Assembly (NCBI RefSeq): GCF_003030305.1
Contig: NZ_CP023676.1
Coordinates: forward strand, 372,001-436,000
Source of the DNA: Cutibacterium acnes
GTDB taxonomy: Bacteria > Actinomycetota > Actinomycetes > Propionibacteriales > Propionibacteriaceae
Reading direction: 5' to 3'
Length of the DNA: 64,000 nucleotides
In this document: positions 8,963 through 17,220 of the stretch, one piece after another
Position numbering within the stretch: position 1 is the stretch's first letter
Layout of the letters: the number at the start of each line of letters is the position of its first letter
Program-made: the position numbers and the translations under genes
The notes under the pieces: model-generated
The model's input: the letters and a program-made list of their open reading frames with translations, nothing else
What the model was told of the DNA's origin: nothing
The model's database searches: none

Positions 8963-9721
8963 TCATCGTGGTGGGTTAAACAAAAGATGGATGTGGCCGT
9001 TGTGGGTGATCCGTTCGACGTTCACCTCATAGACCTTCGAGAGCAGATCGGGCTGCAGGACGTCTTCGCAGGAGCCGGTGGCGACCAGATGCTTCTCGGC
9101 GAGGAGCACCAGCTGGTCGCATACCCGGGCAGCCAGATTGAGGTCATGTAGCACGATGACGGTGGTTGCCTTGATGGTTCGGACGAGGTCGAGCAGGGCG
9201 AACTGATGGCCGATGTCAAGGTGATTGGTGGGTTCGTCAAGAAGGAGATGGCCGGCTTGTTGGGCAATGGCCCGAGCGACGAGCACCCGCTGACGCTCCC
9301 CGCCAGACAGTTGGGTGACGAGTCGGTCAGCCAGGTCGGTGAGGTCGGTACGGGTTAGGGCCTCTTCGACGATGTTGCGATCTGCAGCGTCCCCGTATCC
9401 CATGAGGGACCGGTGCGGCAGTCGACCGAGGGCAACGGTGTCTCGAACTGTCAGTGGTAAGGATGGATCGGGGGTCTGGGAGACGACGGCCACCTCGCGG
9501 GCGATCTCCCGTCGACTCATCGAGGCTAGATCGTGGTCGCTGACCGTGACCTGCCCCGAGGCGATCGAGACGTTGCGATAGAGGGCCGACAGCAACGTGG
9601 ACTTTCCGGCACCGTTGGGGCCGACGACCCCCACCGTCACCCCTTGGCCTGCGGAAAAATCGATGTTCTCTAAAACGATTCGTTGCCCGCGTCGGACTAC
9701 CAGCTGAGAGGCATTGATCAT
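8963..9721 (-). CDS. btuD: Cobalamin ABC transporter, ATP-binding protein
   Basis: 252 residues from the ATG at 9721, which overlaps the permease stop as ATGA; the longest ORF form from 9838 adds 39 residues inside the permease and is unlikely. Walker A is GPNGAGKST, the Q-loop is near VAVVSQTPDP, the ABC signature is LSGGERQRV, Walker B is HLLLDEPTNHLD and the switch His follows in VIVLHDLN. It belongs to the FecE/FhuC/BtuD group serving type II importers for iron chelates and cobalamin. Couples ATP hydrolysis to import through the BtuC homologue. Confidence 0.8.
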   Translation of the reverse strand: MINASQLVVRRGQRIVLENIDFSAGQGVTVGVVGPNGAGKSTLLSALYRNVSIASGQVTVSDHDLASMSRREIAREVAVVSQTPDPSLPLTVRDTVALGRLPHRSLMGYGDAADRNIVEEALTRTDLTDLADRLVTQLSGGERQRVLVARAIAQQAGHLLLDEPTNHLDIGHQFALLDLVRTIKATTVIVLHDLNLAARVCDQLVLLAEKHLVATGSCEDVLQPDLLSKVYEVNVERITHNGHIHLLFNPPR

Positions 9722-10752
9722 GCCAACGTCCCCCTCTTTACGAGTACGAGCAGGAAGGGTGCGCCGAGTAGACCGGTGATGACGCCGATCGGCAGTTCCG
9801 CCGGGCTGAAGACTGTGCGGGAAAACGTGTCGGCCCACACCAGGAAGATCGCTGCTGTAATCGCTGAGGAGACGACCAGACGGCGGTGGCCGTGTCCGAT
9901 GAAGGAGCGCATGAGGTGGGGGATCACTAACCCGACGAAACCGATCCCGCCCGAAATCGCGACGGCGATCGCGACCCCGGCCGAAACGGGGACGAGGAGC
10001 AGAACGCGGATCATCGCTGGGTCGATTCCCACTGCAGTAGCTGTGGAATCACCGGAGGCCAGGGCGTCGAGCCACGGAGCACAGATCCACAAGAGTATAG
10101 AGAGCACGACCGCCACGACGATGCTCGTCCACCCTTGGGCCCAGCTGGCCCGGGACAGATCGCCGAGGGTCCAGAACATTACCGCCCGGGCGGTCTCGGG
10201 AGAGTCGGACGAGAAGATAATGAAGTTGGTGAGAGCTTGGAACACGAATCCCACTGCGAGTCCGGCCAGGATGAGGCGAAGGGTCGACGAGTTGCGCCCG
10301 CCGCCCATGAACAACACGATGGCGGTTGAGGCAAGAGCTCCCAGAAACGCCATGCCGGCCACTCCGAAAGTTGAGGAGATACCGACGAGGATGATTGCTG
10401 TGGCAACCCCCGACGACGCTCCGGCGCTGACTCCCAACACATACGGCTCAGCGAGCGGATTGCGTACCACCGCTTGCAGGGTCACCCCGGCCGCTCCCAG
10501 GATCGCTCCTACCCCCAGCCCAGTGACTATCCGTGGCATTCGGTTCTGCCAGACGATGGCATCGGTGATGGAGTCCCAGGAGAGGTGGACTGGTAGTCCG
10601 CAGTGATCGGCTAAGACCCCGAGCACCTGGCCTATGGGCACTGGGGCGGCGCCGAAGGCGATAGACAGCACTGGGGTGAGGACGAGCAACGCCACCAGCA
10701 GAATGAATCGCACTGGTGTGCGGCGATGCAGGGATCGAACCAAGAAAGCCAT
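9718..10752 (-). CDS. btuC: Cobalamin ABC transporter, permease (FecCD/BtuC family)
   Basis: About ten-helix FecCD-type permease. The longest ORF begins at 10821 (ATGATGCC), but that stretch coincides with the conserved 3' box of the upstream riboswitch (AAGTCCGAAAACCTCCC resembles the B12 box), so I place the start downstream: ATG at 10752 (344 residues) or TTG at 10743, the latter having GAGG 9 bases before it. Family marks include GLGVGAILGAAGVTLQAVVRNPLAEP (one half), PYVLGVSAGAS and GFVGLVIPHLMR near the C-terminus, the loop that contacts the ATPase. The stop overlaps btuD. Siderophore transport is the alternative if the riboswitch call is wrong. Confidence 0.78.
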   Translation of the reverse strand: MAFLVRSLHRRTPVRFILLVALLVLTPVLSIAFGAAPVPIGQVLGVLADHCGLPVHLSWDSITDAIVWQNRMPRIVTGLGVGAILGAAGVTLQAVVRNPLAEPYVLGVSAGASSGVATAIILVGISSTFGVAGMAFLGALASTAIVLFMGGGRNSSTLRLILAGLAVGFVFQALTNFIIFSSDSPETARAVMFWTLGDLSRASWAQGWTSIVVAVVLSILLWICAPWLDALASGDSTATAVGIDPAMIRVLLLVPVSAGVAIAVAISGGIGFVGLVIPHLMRSFIGHGHRRLVVSSAITAAIFLVWADTFSRTVFSPAELPIGVITGLLGAPFLLVLVKRGTLA

Positions 10753-10789
10753 CCTCGTTGGGGCCGAGTCGCGCGGCCGTCGGGTAAGT

Positions 10790-10926
10790 GTGGTCCGGGA
10801 GGTTTTCGGACTTGGCATCATCCGAACGAGCGCCTTCCCGGGTTGTTCCCAGTGGCTTGCTACTTGCCCGTCTGCGTTACCGCTGCGCGTCAGTCCCCGA
10901 TTCTCACGGGGTTCCCTGCATCGGAC
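10790..10926 (-). promoter_or_regulatory. Cobalamin (AdoCbl) riboswitch
   Basis: On the minus strand the leader reads, in canonical order: GGGAA, then CCCCGTGAGAATCGGGG and ACTG (10891-10917), GCAGCGGTAACGC (10874-10886), AAGCCACTGGG, CCCGGGAAGGCG and finally GATGATGCCAAGTCCGAAAA followed by CCTCCC. These match the conserved blocks of cobalamin riboswitches, including the core GGGAA..GGTG.AAATCC..ACTG..CCGCAACGGTAA, the CCACTG/GGGAAGGC paired arms and a B12-box-like element. AdoCbl binding would be expected to hide the permease ribosome-binding site. Boundaries are approximate; no folding was computed. Confidence 0.85.
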
Positions 10927-10932
10927 GGCGGT

Positions 10933-10941
10933 ACTTTAGCA
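10933..10941 (-). promoter_or_regulatory. Extended -10 element of the B12 operon
   Basis: TGCTAAAGT on the minus strand looks like an extended -10 (TGn plus TAAAGT) and would place the transcription start near 10926, just before the riboswitch core. The -35 region falls inside the 22-bp tandem repeat. Confidence 0.45.
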
Positions 10942-10944
10942 CAA

Positions 10945-10988
10945 CCTTTAGTACTACCTCATCTGGCCTTTAGTACTACCTCATCTGG
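10945..10988. repeat. Perfect 22-bp tandem duplication
   Basis: The unit CCTTTAGTACTACCTCATCT plus GG occurs twice back to back (10945-10966 and 10967-10988) with no mismatch, in the promoter zone between the riboswitch and the SIP gene's 3' end. Confidence 0.9.
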
Positions 10989-11002
10989 CTGAACCGGCGC
11001 AC

Positions 11003-11890
11003 TCACATCCCCGCGCTGCCGTGTCTCCAATAGCTCATGAAGGCGATGTGACGACGATCGACGCCGTGATCGTTGACGAGGATCCGTCGCAGGCGGCGCA
11101 CCATTGTGGACTTGCCGGCAATCCACGAGTAAAACTCTTGCGGCGGGCTAGCAGGGGTGTCCCACAACAGATCGTCGGGTCCCTCCTCAGGAGAGTCCTG
11201 TTGGCAGCGCGGCAATGGGAACCGATGCAGGTGGTCCTCGATGGCCTCGGCCAGACGGTCCCCTCGCTCGCCTAACCGCTCCTGCCACCTAATGTTGATC
11301 CGATTGCCGCGCGAGTCGGTCCAGTGGCCGTCCGGGCCGGCTTCGATCTTCCGGGCCAGCTGTGGTACCTCCACCACGGCTTCGACCTCTGCCGCATGGG
11401 TGGGCAGTTGCTCCAGGATCGAGCACACTGCGGGTGCAGCAGCGTCGTCACCCAGGATCAGCAGCCGTTTAGCATCCCCGGGGTGGAAATCGATACCGGT
11501 CTGCTCTGCTCCTGGGGCGGTGGCGTCCAACCCGATGACGAGTACCTGACTGCCCAACGGAGCACTGGTGGCAAACCTGTGCCCCGGGCCGTCCCCGTCG
11601 TGGCAGGCGACATCAATGACGATGCCGTTCTCTATCACCCGGCGCACGGTGTACGTGCGCATCTCGGGCCGGGCGGGATCGTCGAGCCAGAGCTGGTACC
11701 AGCCGTCTCCGACCTTGGGATCGGTGAGCGCCGGGTTTGGATGCTCCCCGATGAACAGCAGTTTGATCCGCCGGTCAAGGCACGGCTGGGGGAATCGCAC
11801 CTCGTCGCCGGTGAGAATGAGTCGGATGAAATTGGGCTCGACGAGGCTTCGCGACGACAACCTCATGAGGTAGGGACGGTACTCAGCCAT
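11003..11890 (-). CDS. Siderophore-interacting protein (FAD/NAD(P)H ferric-chelate reductase)
   Basis: 295 residues from the ATG at 11890, which has GGAG 8 bases upstream; an in-frame extension to 12010 lacks support. SIP/ViuB family: an N-terminal FAD-binding barrel (MRTYTVRR carries the RxYTxR flavin motif), then a C-terminal NAD(P)H-binding half with LLILGDDAAAPAVCSILEQL and the C-terminal WIAGKSTMVRRLRRIL. Such enzymes release iron from imported ferric siderophores by reduction. It lies upstream of the B12 importer on the same strand but is separated from it by the riboswitch promoter. A weak DtxR-like box sits at 11998-12016. Confidence 0.88.
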   Translation of the reverse strand: MAEYRPYLMRLSSRSLVEPNFIRLILTGDEVRFPQPCLDRRIKLLFIGEHPNPALTDPKVGDGWYQLWLDDPARPEMRTYTVRRVIENGIVIDVACHDGDGPGHRFATSAPLGSQVLVIGLDATAPGAEQTGIDFHPGDAKRLLILGDDAAAPAVCSILEQLPTHAAEVEAVVEVPQLARKIEAGPDGHWTDSRGNRINIRWQERLGERGDRLAEAIEDHLHRFPLPRCQQDSPEEGPDDLLWDTPASPPQEFYSWIAGKSTMVRRLRRILVNDHGVDRRHIAFMSYWRHGSAGM

Positions 11891-11997
11891 GGTGGGTCTC
11901 CAGGATTTCGAGGGGAATGACGATCGGTGAGGCGGTCTCCGGATCGTTAATGATCCTGGGGCAGCGGTGTTCAGCGAGCAGCTCCGGTGAGTGCTGG

Positions 11998-12016
11998 CGC
12001 TGTTAGTCAACCCTAA
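11998..12016 (-). promoter_or_regulatory. Possible DtxR/IdeR iron box
   Basis: TTAGGGTTGACTAACAGCG on the minus strand matches the 19-bp DtxR consensus TTAGGTTAGSCTAACCTAA at about 12 positions, including both TTAGG and CTAAC halves, about 110 bp before the SIP start codon. Confidence 0.35.
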
Positions 12017-12116
12017 GATTAGGAATCGAGCAAGGGGAAGCCGGTCAGGTCAGCGCGGAGACATTCGTTGCCATGCTGGTTGAAACGCAGCGGTGTGATG
12101 GAGCTGTCGAGGTCTC

Positions 12117-12893
12117 TCAGCCGAAGCGGCCCGAGATGTAATCCTCAGTGGCTTTTTCCTTTGGGTTGGAGAAAATTCGCTCGGTGGTGTCGATCTCGAC
12201 GAGACGACCGGGCTCTCCCTGAGCTTTCAGGTTAAAGAAGGCGGTCTGATCAGAGACCCGGGCAGCCTGCTGCATGTTGTGGGTTACGATCACCACGGTG
12301 AAGCGCTCCTTGAGCTCACTGACAAGATCCTCGATGGCTAGGGTCGAGATCGGGTCCAGGGCCGAGCAGGGCTCGTCCATGAGTAGGACCTCGGGCTCGA
12401 CGGCAATGGCTCGGGCGATGCACAGTCGTTGCTGCTGGCCACCCGAAAGGGAAGCGCCGGAGCGCTCCAGGCGGTCCTTGACCTCGTCCCACAGGTTGGC
12501 GCCGCGTAGCGACTTCTCACAAGCCTCATCGAGTAACTTGTTGTCACGTACGCCGTTGAGCTTCAGCCCTGCTACGACGTTATCTCGGATGGACATTGCC
12601 GGGAAGGGGTTGGCTCGCTGGAAGACCATGCCAACATTGCGTCGCACGGCTACCGGGTCGACGCCTTTGCCGTACAGGTCAACCCCGTCGAGCTCTACCT
12701 TGCCGGTGCAGTAGGCACCTGGAATGACCTCGTGCATGCGATTGAGGGTCCGCAGCACCGTCGACTTGCCACACCCGGACGGGCCAATGAAGGCCGTCAC
12801 AGTGCGAGGCTCGACGATCAGGTTTACCGACTCGACGGCGTGGAAGGACCCGTAGTAAATGTCGAGGTCTTTGGTCTCGATGCGCTTTGCCAT
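12117..12893 (-). CDS. pstB: Phosphate ABC transporter ATP-binding protein PstB
   Basis: 258 residues, the standard PstB length. Walker [10 protein letters not shown], signature [16 protein letters not shown], Walker [14 protein letters not shown] and switch [20 protein letters not shown] are intact, and the PstB-typical opening [13 protein letters not shown] and [19 protein letters not shown] are present. Powers high-affinity phosphate uptake with PstA and PstC and contributes to phosphate signalling through PhoU. Last gene of pstS-pstC-pstA-pstB, 18 bases after pstA. Confidence 0.96.
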   Translation of the reverse strand: MAKRIETKDLDIYYGSFHAVESVNLIVEPRTVTAFIGPSGCGKSTVLRTLNRMHEVIPGAYCTGKVELDGVDLYGKGVDPVAVRRNVGMVFQRANPFPAMSIRDNVVAGLKLNGVRDNKLLDEACEKSLRGANLWDEVKDRLERSGASLSGGQQQRLCIARAIAVEPEVLLMDEPCSALDPISTLAIEDLVSELKERFTVVIVTHNMQQAARVSDQTAFFNLKAQGEPGRLVEIDTTERIFSNPKEKATEDYISGRFG

Positions 12894-12911
12894 ATGCAGC
12901 TCACTTTCATG

Positions 12912-13838
12912 TCACTTGCCCATGCGGCGCATGTAGCGGCGGGAGATCCGACGGGCAATGAGGTTGAGTCCCATGACCAGGATGATGAGGGTAATAGCGG
13001 CTCCCCACACCACCGGGGTATCGACGCCGCCCTGGGTGTAAGCGTTAGTGATGACGGTCGGCAGCGTCGCGAAGTTTGGTGTTGACGGATTAAAGGTCAA
13101 CTCGGTGTTGAACTGCAGCAACACGATCAGCGGAGCCGTTTCGCCCATAACTCGAGCTAAGCCCAGCACGATACCGGTGAGGATGCCAGTCATGGAGGTT
13201 GGCAAGACGACCTTCATGATCGTCTTCCATTGAGAGACGCCCAGGGCGAAGGAGGCCTCACGCAAAGAGTCTGGCACGAGCTTGAGCATTTCCTCGGTTG
13301 ATCGCAGCACCGTCGGAACCATGAGGATCATGAGGGCCAACGAGGAGGCCCACGCGGATTGGGTGCCACCGAAGGTGGTAACGACTACGGCGAAGACGAA
13401 GAGGGCCGCGACGATTGAAGGTACACCGGTTAGCACGTCGACGGCGAAGCTAATGACCTTGGCGATCTTAGTTCCGCGGGCGTACTCGACTAGGAAGATC
13501 GCGGTCATCAGAGCGATCGGTACCGAGATAATCGATGTAATAAGGCCAATTTCAAGGGTTCCGACGATAGCGTGGATGGCGCCCTGCTCGGCCAAGTCGA
13601 AGGAGGGATCCATCGAGTGGGTCCACCACGACGCGTGGAATAGTGATCCGATGCCGCGCCGGACGGCCGCGAAGAGCAGCCAGACCAGTGGGATAACAGC
13701 CAGTACGGTGGCCACGATCATGAATGCTGAGGCGCAGCCGCTCTTGATAGTCCGTTTACCAGACGGGCGGGAGAGATCTAGCTGTCCGGGCGTGTTGTCG
13801 CCATGGTGGGTGATGTGGTCAGGGGTGGTGGCGCTCAT
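12912..13838 (-). CDS. pstA: Phosphate ABC transporter permease PstA
   Basis: 308 residues with about six transmembrane helices and the inner-membrane component signature (LPDSLREASFALGVSQWKT-like EAA loop). The first 30 residues are hydrophilic and cytoplasmic. Start ATG at 13838 overlaps the pstC stop as ATGA, giving translational coupling. Together with PstC forms the channel for phosphate handed over by PstS. Confidence 0.95.
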   Translation of the reverse strand: MSATTPDHITHHGDNTPGQLDLSRPSGKRTIKSGCASAFMIVATVLAVIPLVWLLFAAVRRGIGSLFHASWWTHSMDPSFDLAEQGAIHAIVGTLEIGLITSIISVPIALMTAIFLVEYARGTKIAKVISFAVDVLTGVPSIVAALFVFAVVVTTFGGTQSAWASSLALMILMVPTVLRSTEEMLKLVPDSLREASFALGVSQWKTIMKVVLPTSMTGILTGIVLGLARVMGETAPLIVLLQFNTELTFNPSTPNFATLPTVITNAYTQGGVDTPVVWGAAITLIILVMGLNLIARRISRRYMRRMGK

Positions 13839-14839
13839 CGCTTAACCCCCTTCGCCGCAATCAACCGGGCAGTCGCGTTGACCACGAAGGTAATGACGAA
13901 CAGGGCCAGGGCCGACGCCACGAGGGCACCCAGCGAGGTGGGATCGCTAATGGCCTCGGAGAAGTTACCGGCAATCTTCGACGCGAATGTCTCACCACCG
14001 ACGAAGATCGACAGGTTGAGGTTCTGTTTGAGCGCCATGGGGCTCATCGTCTGCAGGATGAGGGTGACAGCCAGGGTCTCGCCGAGGGCGCGTCCTAGAC
14101 CCAACATGGATCCGGAAATGATGCCGGACCGCGAGTGGGGGAGCACTGCAAGCTTGATGACCTCCCAGCGCGTCGATCCGAGGGCGAGCGCGGCCTCGAC
14201 TTGATCATGGGGCGTCTGGGCCATGACGTCGCGGCTAACAGCAGTGATAATTGGCAGGATCATGATGGCCAGGACGAGACTGGCAAGGTAGACCGTGCCA
14301 GTAGCCGAGGACCACGACGGATCCTCGGAAAAGATCGGAATCCAGCCGAGCGCTTTGATTATGGCCCCGCGTAAACCGTTGATGATTCCCGACGATCCGA
14401 AGACGATGCCGCCCCACAGACCGAAGACGATCGAGGGGACTGCCGCCAGCAAATCGACGACGAACGCGACCGGGCTAGCGAGCTTCCTGGGTGCGAGTTG
14501 GGTGATAAACAGAGCGATGCCCACCGAGAGTGGCACTGCGATGAGCAGGGCAAGCAGGGATGAGATGACTGTCGTCCATAGCAGGGCCTGGATACCAAAG
14601 GCCGGCGGGTTCTGATCCGTTGTCCAAGCCCGGGACGTGAAAAAGTTATCGGTGTTAGCCAACAATGTTGGGGCTGCCGTCTTCATGAGGAAGACGAACA
14701 TCAGGATGACGATGATGGCCAGGGCTATGGCAATAACCGACGAGGCGCCAGCGAAAATCGTGTCCCCGACCCGCGACACCGGCTTCATGCGGGATGCCGC
14801 CGTGAGTTTCCGCTGTGCCGGCGATGTGGTTTCAGCCAT
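13835..14839 (-). CDS. pstC: Phosphate ABC transporter permease PstC
   Basis: 334 residues, six-helix binding-protein-dependent permease. The EAA loop is visible (HDQVEAALALGSTRWEVIKLAVLP) and the VVDLLAAVPSIVFGLWG segment is typical of PstC. Follows pstS after a 108-bp gap that contains a strong GC hairpin (14878-14910), probably an attenuator allowing more binding protein than channel. Overlaps pstA by 4 bases. Confidence 0.95.
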   Translation of the reverse strand: MAETTSPAQRKLTAASRMKPVSRVGDTIFAGASSVIAIALAIIVILMFVFLMKTAAPTLLANTDNFFTSRAWTTDQNPPAFGIQALLWTTVISSLLALLIAVPLSVGIALFITQLAPRKLASPVAFVVDLLAAVPSIVFGLWGGIVFGSSGIINGLRGAIIKALGWIPIFSEDPSWSSATGTVYLASLVLAIMILPIITAVSRDVMAQTPHDQVEAALALGSTRWEVIKLAVLPHSRSGIISGSMLGLGRALGETLAVTLILQTMSPMALKQNLNLSIFVGGETFASKIAGNFSEAISDPTSLGALVASALALFVITFVVNATARLIAAKGVKR

Positions 14840-14877
14840 GGGCTTCCTTCGTCGCGATCATGGTCGTGTTGTGGTGA

Positions 14878-14910
14878 GGGGCGGGAAGACGACTGGCGTC
14901 CTCCCGCCCC
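14878..14910 (-). terminator. pstS-pstC intercistronic hairpin
   Basis: GGGGCGGGAAGAC (14878-14890) pairs with GTCCTCCCGCCCC (14898-14910), a 13-bp stem with one mismatch and a 7-base loop, no T-tract. Its place between the binding protein gene and the permease genes suggests partial termination or 3'-end protection of the pstS mRNA. Confidence 0.6.
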
Positions 14911-14947
14911 GGCGCGCCGGGGCGCTTGTCCCCGGGCAGAGAGTCAA

Positions 14948-16099
14948 TCAGGAGAGGGCCTGGGCGGAACCCAGAACCTTCGAAGCAACGTCGGAGGGTA
15001 GCGGAGCGTAACCAAGGTCCTGGATCTTCTTCTGCTCCCTCTCAGAAGCGTAGAAGGACAGGAAGTCCTTCAAGAGCGCGGCCTTGCCGGAGTCCTGGCC
15101 CTTGGAACAAGCGATCTCGTAGGTTACGAGAACGGCCGGATACACGCCCGCCGGGGTGTTCTTGTACTGGAGCTCGAGCTGCAGGTCATGGCCCTGTCCG
15201 ACGACCTTAGCGGCCGAGACGGCCTTACCGGCAGACTCACCGGTCAGCTTGACCGGACCGTTTCCGTTATCGATGGCGGCCATGTCGAGGCTGTTCTTTG
15301 TAGCGTAGGACCACTCGTCGTACGAGATCGAGTTCTTGGTGCTCTTGACAGCCTGGGCGATGCCGGCCGACTTATCGGCGCCCTTGCCCGCACCTTTCCA
15401 TGTCTTGGAGTGCTTCTCAGTCCAGATGTCACCGGCCGCCTTGTTGAGGAACTTGGTGAAGTTGTCGGTGGTGCCCGACTCGTCCTTGCGGTAAAACACC
15501 TCGATCTGGGCCGACGGCAACGCGGCTTTCGGGTTCTCCTTCTTGATGGCGTCGTCGTTCCAGTTTGTGATGGCGCCGGAGAAAATCTTGGCGAGGGTCG
15601 CGGTGGAGAGGGTTAGATCTTTGACGCCGTCGACGTTGTAGACCACGGCAATCGGGCCAGCAGCCATCGGGAGGTGCCATGGGTCGGCGTTGCAGCGCTG
15701 CTTGGCCTTATCAGGCTCCCCCTTGTCAGCGTTGAGGACGGAGTCAGAACCGGCCCAGTCGGTTTGCCTACCGATGAAGGACTTCACGCCAGCGCCGGAG
15801 CCGGTGGGGGAGTAGTTGACGGTTGCTGAGGAACAGGCAGCCTTGTAGCCGGAAATAACTTGGTTGATGGCGTTCAGCTGAGCCGAGGAACCAGCACCGG
15901 AGATGCTGCCACCAGGGCAGGCGGGCTTGAACGAGACAGCGTCAGCCGAGGAATCGCTGGGCTGGGCGGCGGAGCTGGCAGTCGAGGTGGTCTTGGAGGA
16001 CGAGGCAGAACTGGAACCCTTGTCACCATTGGCACCACAAGCGGTGAGGGAGATGGCGCTGATAGCAGCCAGGGCAGTGATTTTGGCGAAACGATTCAC
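14948..16099 (-). CDS. pstS: Phosphate-binding lipoprotein PstS
   Basis: 383 residues beginning with GTG at 16099, with AAGGA upstream. Signal peptide with lipobox ISLTACG, then a Ser/Thr-rich linker and the PstS fold: GAGSSAQLNAINQVI, the phosphate-binding SPTGSGAGVKSF, a DSVL loop and FYRKDESGTTDNF. Captures phosphate at the outer face of the membrane and delivers it to PstCA. First gene of the pst operon, preceded by a PHO-box candidate at 16193-16214. Confidence 0.95.
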   Translation of the reverse strand: MNRFAKITALAAISAISLTACGANGDKGSSSASSSKTTSTASSAAQPSDSSADAVSFKPACPGGSISGAGSSAQLNAINQVISGYKAACSSATVNYSPTGSGAGVKSFIGRQTDWAGSDSVLNADKGEPDKAKQRCNADPWHLPMAAGPIAVVYNVDGVKDLTLSTATLAKIFSGAITNWNDDAIKKENPKAALPSAQIEVFYRKDESGTTDNFTKFLNKAAGDIWTEKHSKTWKGAGKGADKSAGIAQAVKSTKNSISYDEWSYATKNSLDMAAIDNGNGPVKLTGESAGKAVSAAKVVGQGHDLQLELQYKNTPAGVYPAVLVTYEIACSKGQDSGKAALLKDFLSFYASEREQKKIQDLGYAPLPSDVASKVLGSAQALS

Positions 16100-16192
16100 G
16101 GCACATCCTTCTTCGAGTGATGTACTGGGGCCGCCGTTGCGGTCCTTGGTACAGGGATGACGTTAGGGTTTGGAAATGTCGCAGGGATCGCG

Positions 16193-16214
16193 TCAAGGTG
16201 AACGCAACGTGAAC
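16193..16214 (-). promoter_or_regulatory. PHO-box candidate upstream of pstS
   Basis: On the minus strand two adjacent 11-mers, GTTCACGTTGC and GTTCACCTTGA, form a direct repeat of the kind bound by actinobacterial PhoP/RegX3 regulators. It lies about 94 bp before the pstS start. Confidence 0.65.
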
Positions 16215-16271
16215 ACCGTCGCCACTTTGACCGAAGGAAATCGCCTAAGACGCAGTTTGTGACCTGCTGGT

Positions 16272-17213
16272 TTAGTACCGTGATGAGTGCCACTCTTGGC
16301 GGATTGTGCGTCCCGTTTCATCGAGGTGAACAATCAGGCACTCCGCAGTTGACATAGGGCGATTCGCCCCGCCAAGGGCGTCTCGCATCGTCGGCAGTAC
16401 CGGACGATGGCCACAAATGGCAATTGGTTGGTTGGGGTCTGCCAACGCGCGGCCAATAATTTTTCTCATAGCTGACGTCGCCTTGTGGGGGTCGGCTTCG
16501 TGTGTCTCCTCGCTCAGAGCATCAAGCCCGGTGATCTGCGCTCCAATGGTGTCGGCATATGGCTGAAGAGTTTGCATACATCGCGTCGATGATGAGCTTG
16601 CAAGGCGGGCCACCCCAAAGGCGCTCAGCAAGTCGGCCAAGGCCTTGGCCTGACGGCGACCGCGCCTTTCCAACGGGCGTGTGGCGTCTTTACCGTGTCT
16701 CTTACGGGAGTTCCACTCTTTGCGTGAGACAGCTTTGCCATGTCGTACCAGGATGATTGTTGACGTCGACGGCAAGTCGAGGGCCTCCTCGAGCACCTGG
16801 ACGTCGGTGGGATAGGTGAGGCGCTCAAGAGCCTGGTCGGTTGGCATCCAGAAGGCGCCATCGATCTCCTCAGGACTGGCTGTCGCATTCTCAATGGACC
16901 CTCCGATGGCGACCCCTAGCCACCAGGAGACGACTTTGGCGCGCGACTTTGGCTTGCCGTCACGTGTGGAGTATTTGACGGTGTACTCGATGGGTTGCAG
17001 AGGCATCGTCAACCGGATATTAATGCCGGTTTCCTCGGCCACTTCGCGCACTGCAGTGGTGGGAAGATCCTCGCCAGGTTCGAGTTTTCCCTTAGGTAGG
17101 GAAAGGTCGTCGTAACTGGGACGATGGACGACGAGTACTTCACGAGCCCCGTCATCAATGTCGCGTAGTACGACGGCGCCAGCTGCCTGGATAGGCCCCT
17201 TGTGTCCCCCCAT
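16272..17213 (-). CDS. mutT1: MutT1-like Nudix hydrolase / histidine phosphatase fusion
   Basis: 313 residues in two domains. Residues about 5-140 form a Nudix hydrolase with the box GKLEPGEDLPTTAVREVAEE (about 42-61). Residues about 152-313 form a histidine phosphatase with ILVRHGKA (RHG at 157-159) and a later ICGHRPVLP. The same layout is found in mycobacterial MutT1, which acts on 8-oxo-(d)GTP and dinucleoside polyphosphates and is encoded next to ppk1, as here. Starts 7 bases after the ppk stop, so probably co-transcribed with it. Confidence 0.88.
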   Translation of the reverse strand: MGGHKGPIQAAGAVVLRDIDDGAREVLVVHRPSYDDLSLPKGKLEPGEDLPTTAVREVAEETGINIRLTMPLQPIEYTVKYSTRDGKPKSRAKVVSWWLGVAIGGSIENATASPEEIDGAFWMPTDQALERLTYPTDVQVLEEALDLPSTSTIILVRHGKAVSRKEWNSRKRHGKDATRPLERRGRRQAKALADLLSAFGVARLASSSSTRCMQTLQPYADTIGAQITGLDALSEETHEADPHKATSAMRKIIGRALADPNQPIAICGHRPVLPTMRDALGGANRPMSTAECLIVHLDETGRTIRQEWHSSRY

Positions 17214-17220
17214 CTCGGTT

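Noticed and set aside
10752-10821. Permease start at ATGATG 10821
   Set aside because: Lies in the 3' conserved box of the cobalamin riboswitch and would put riboswitch bases into coding sequence.
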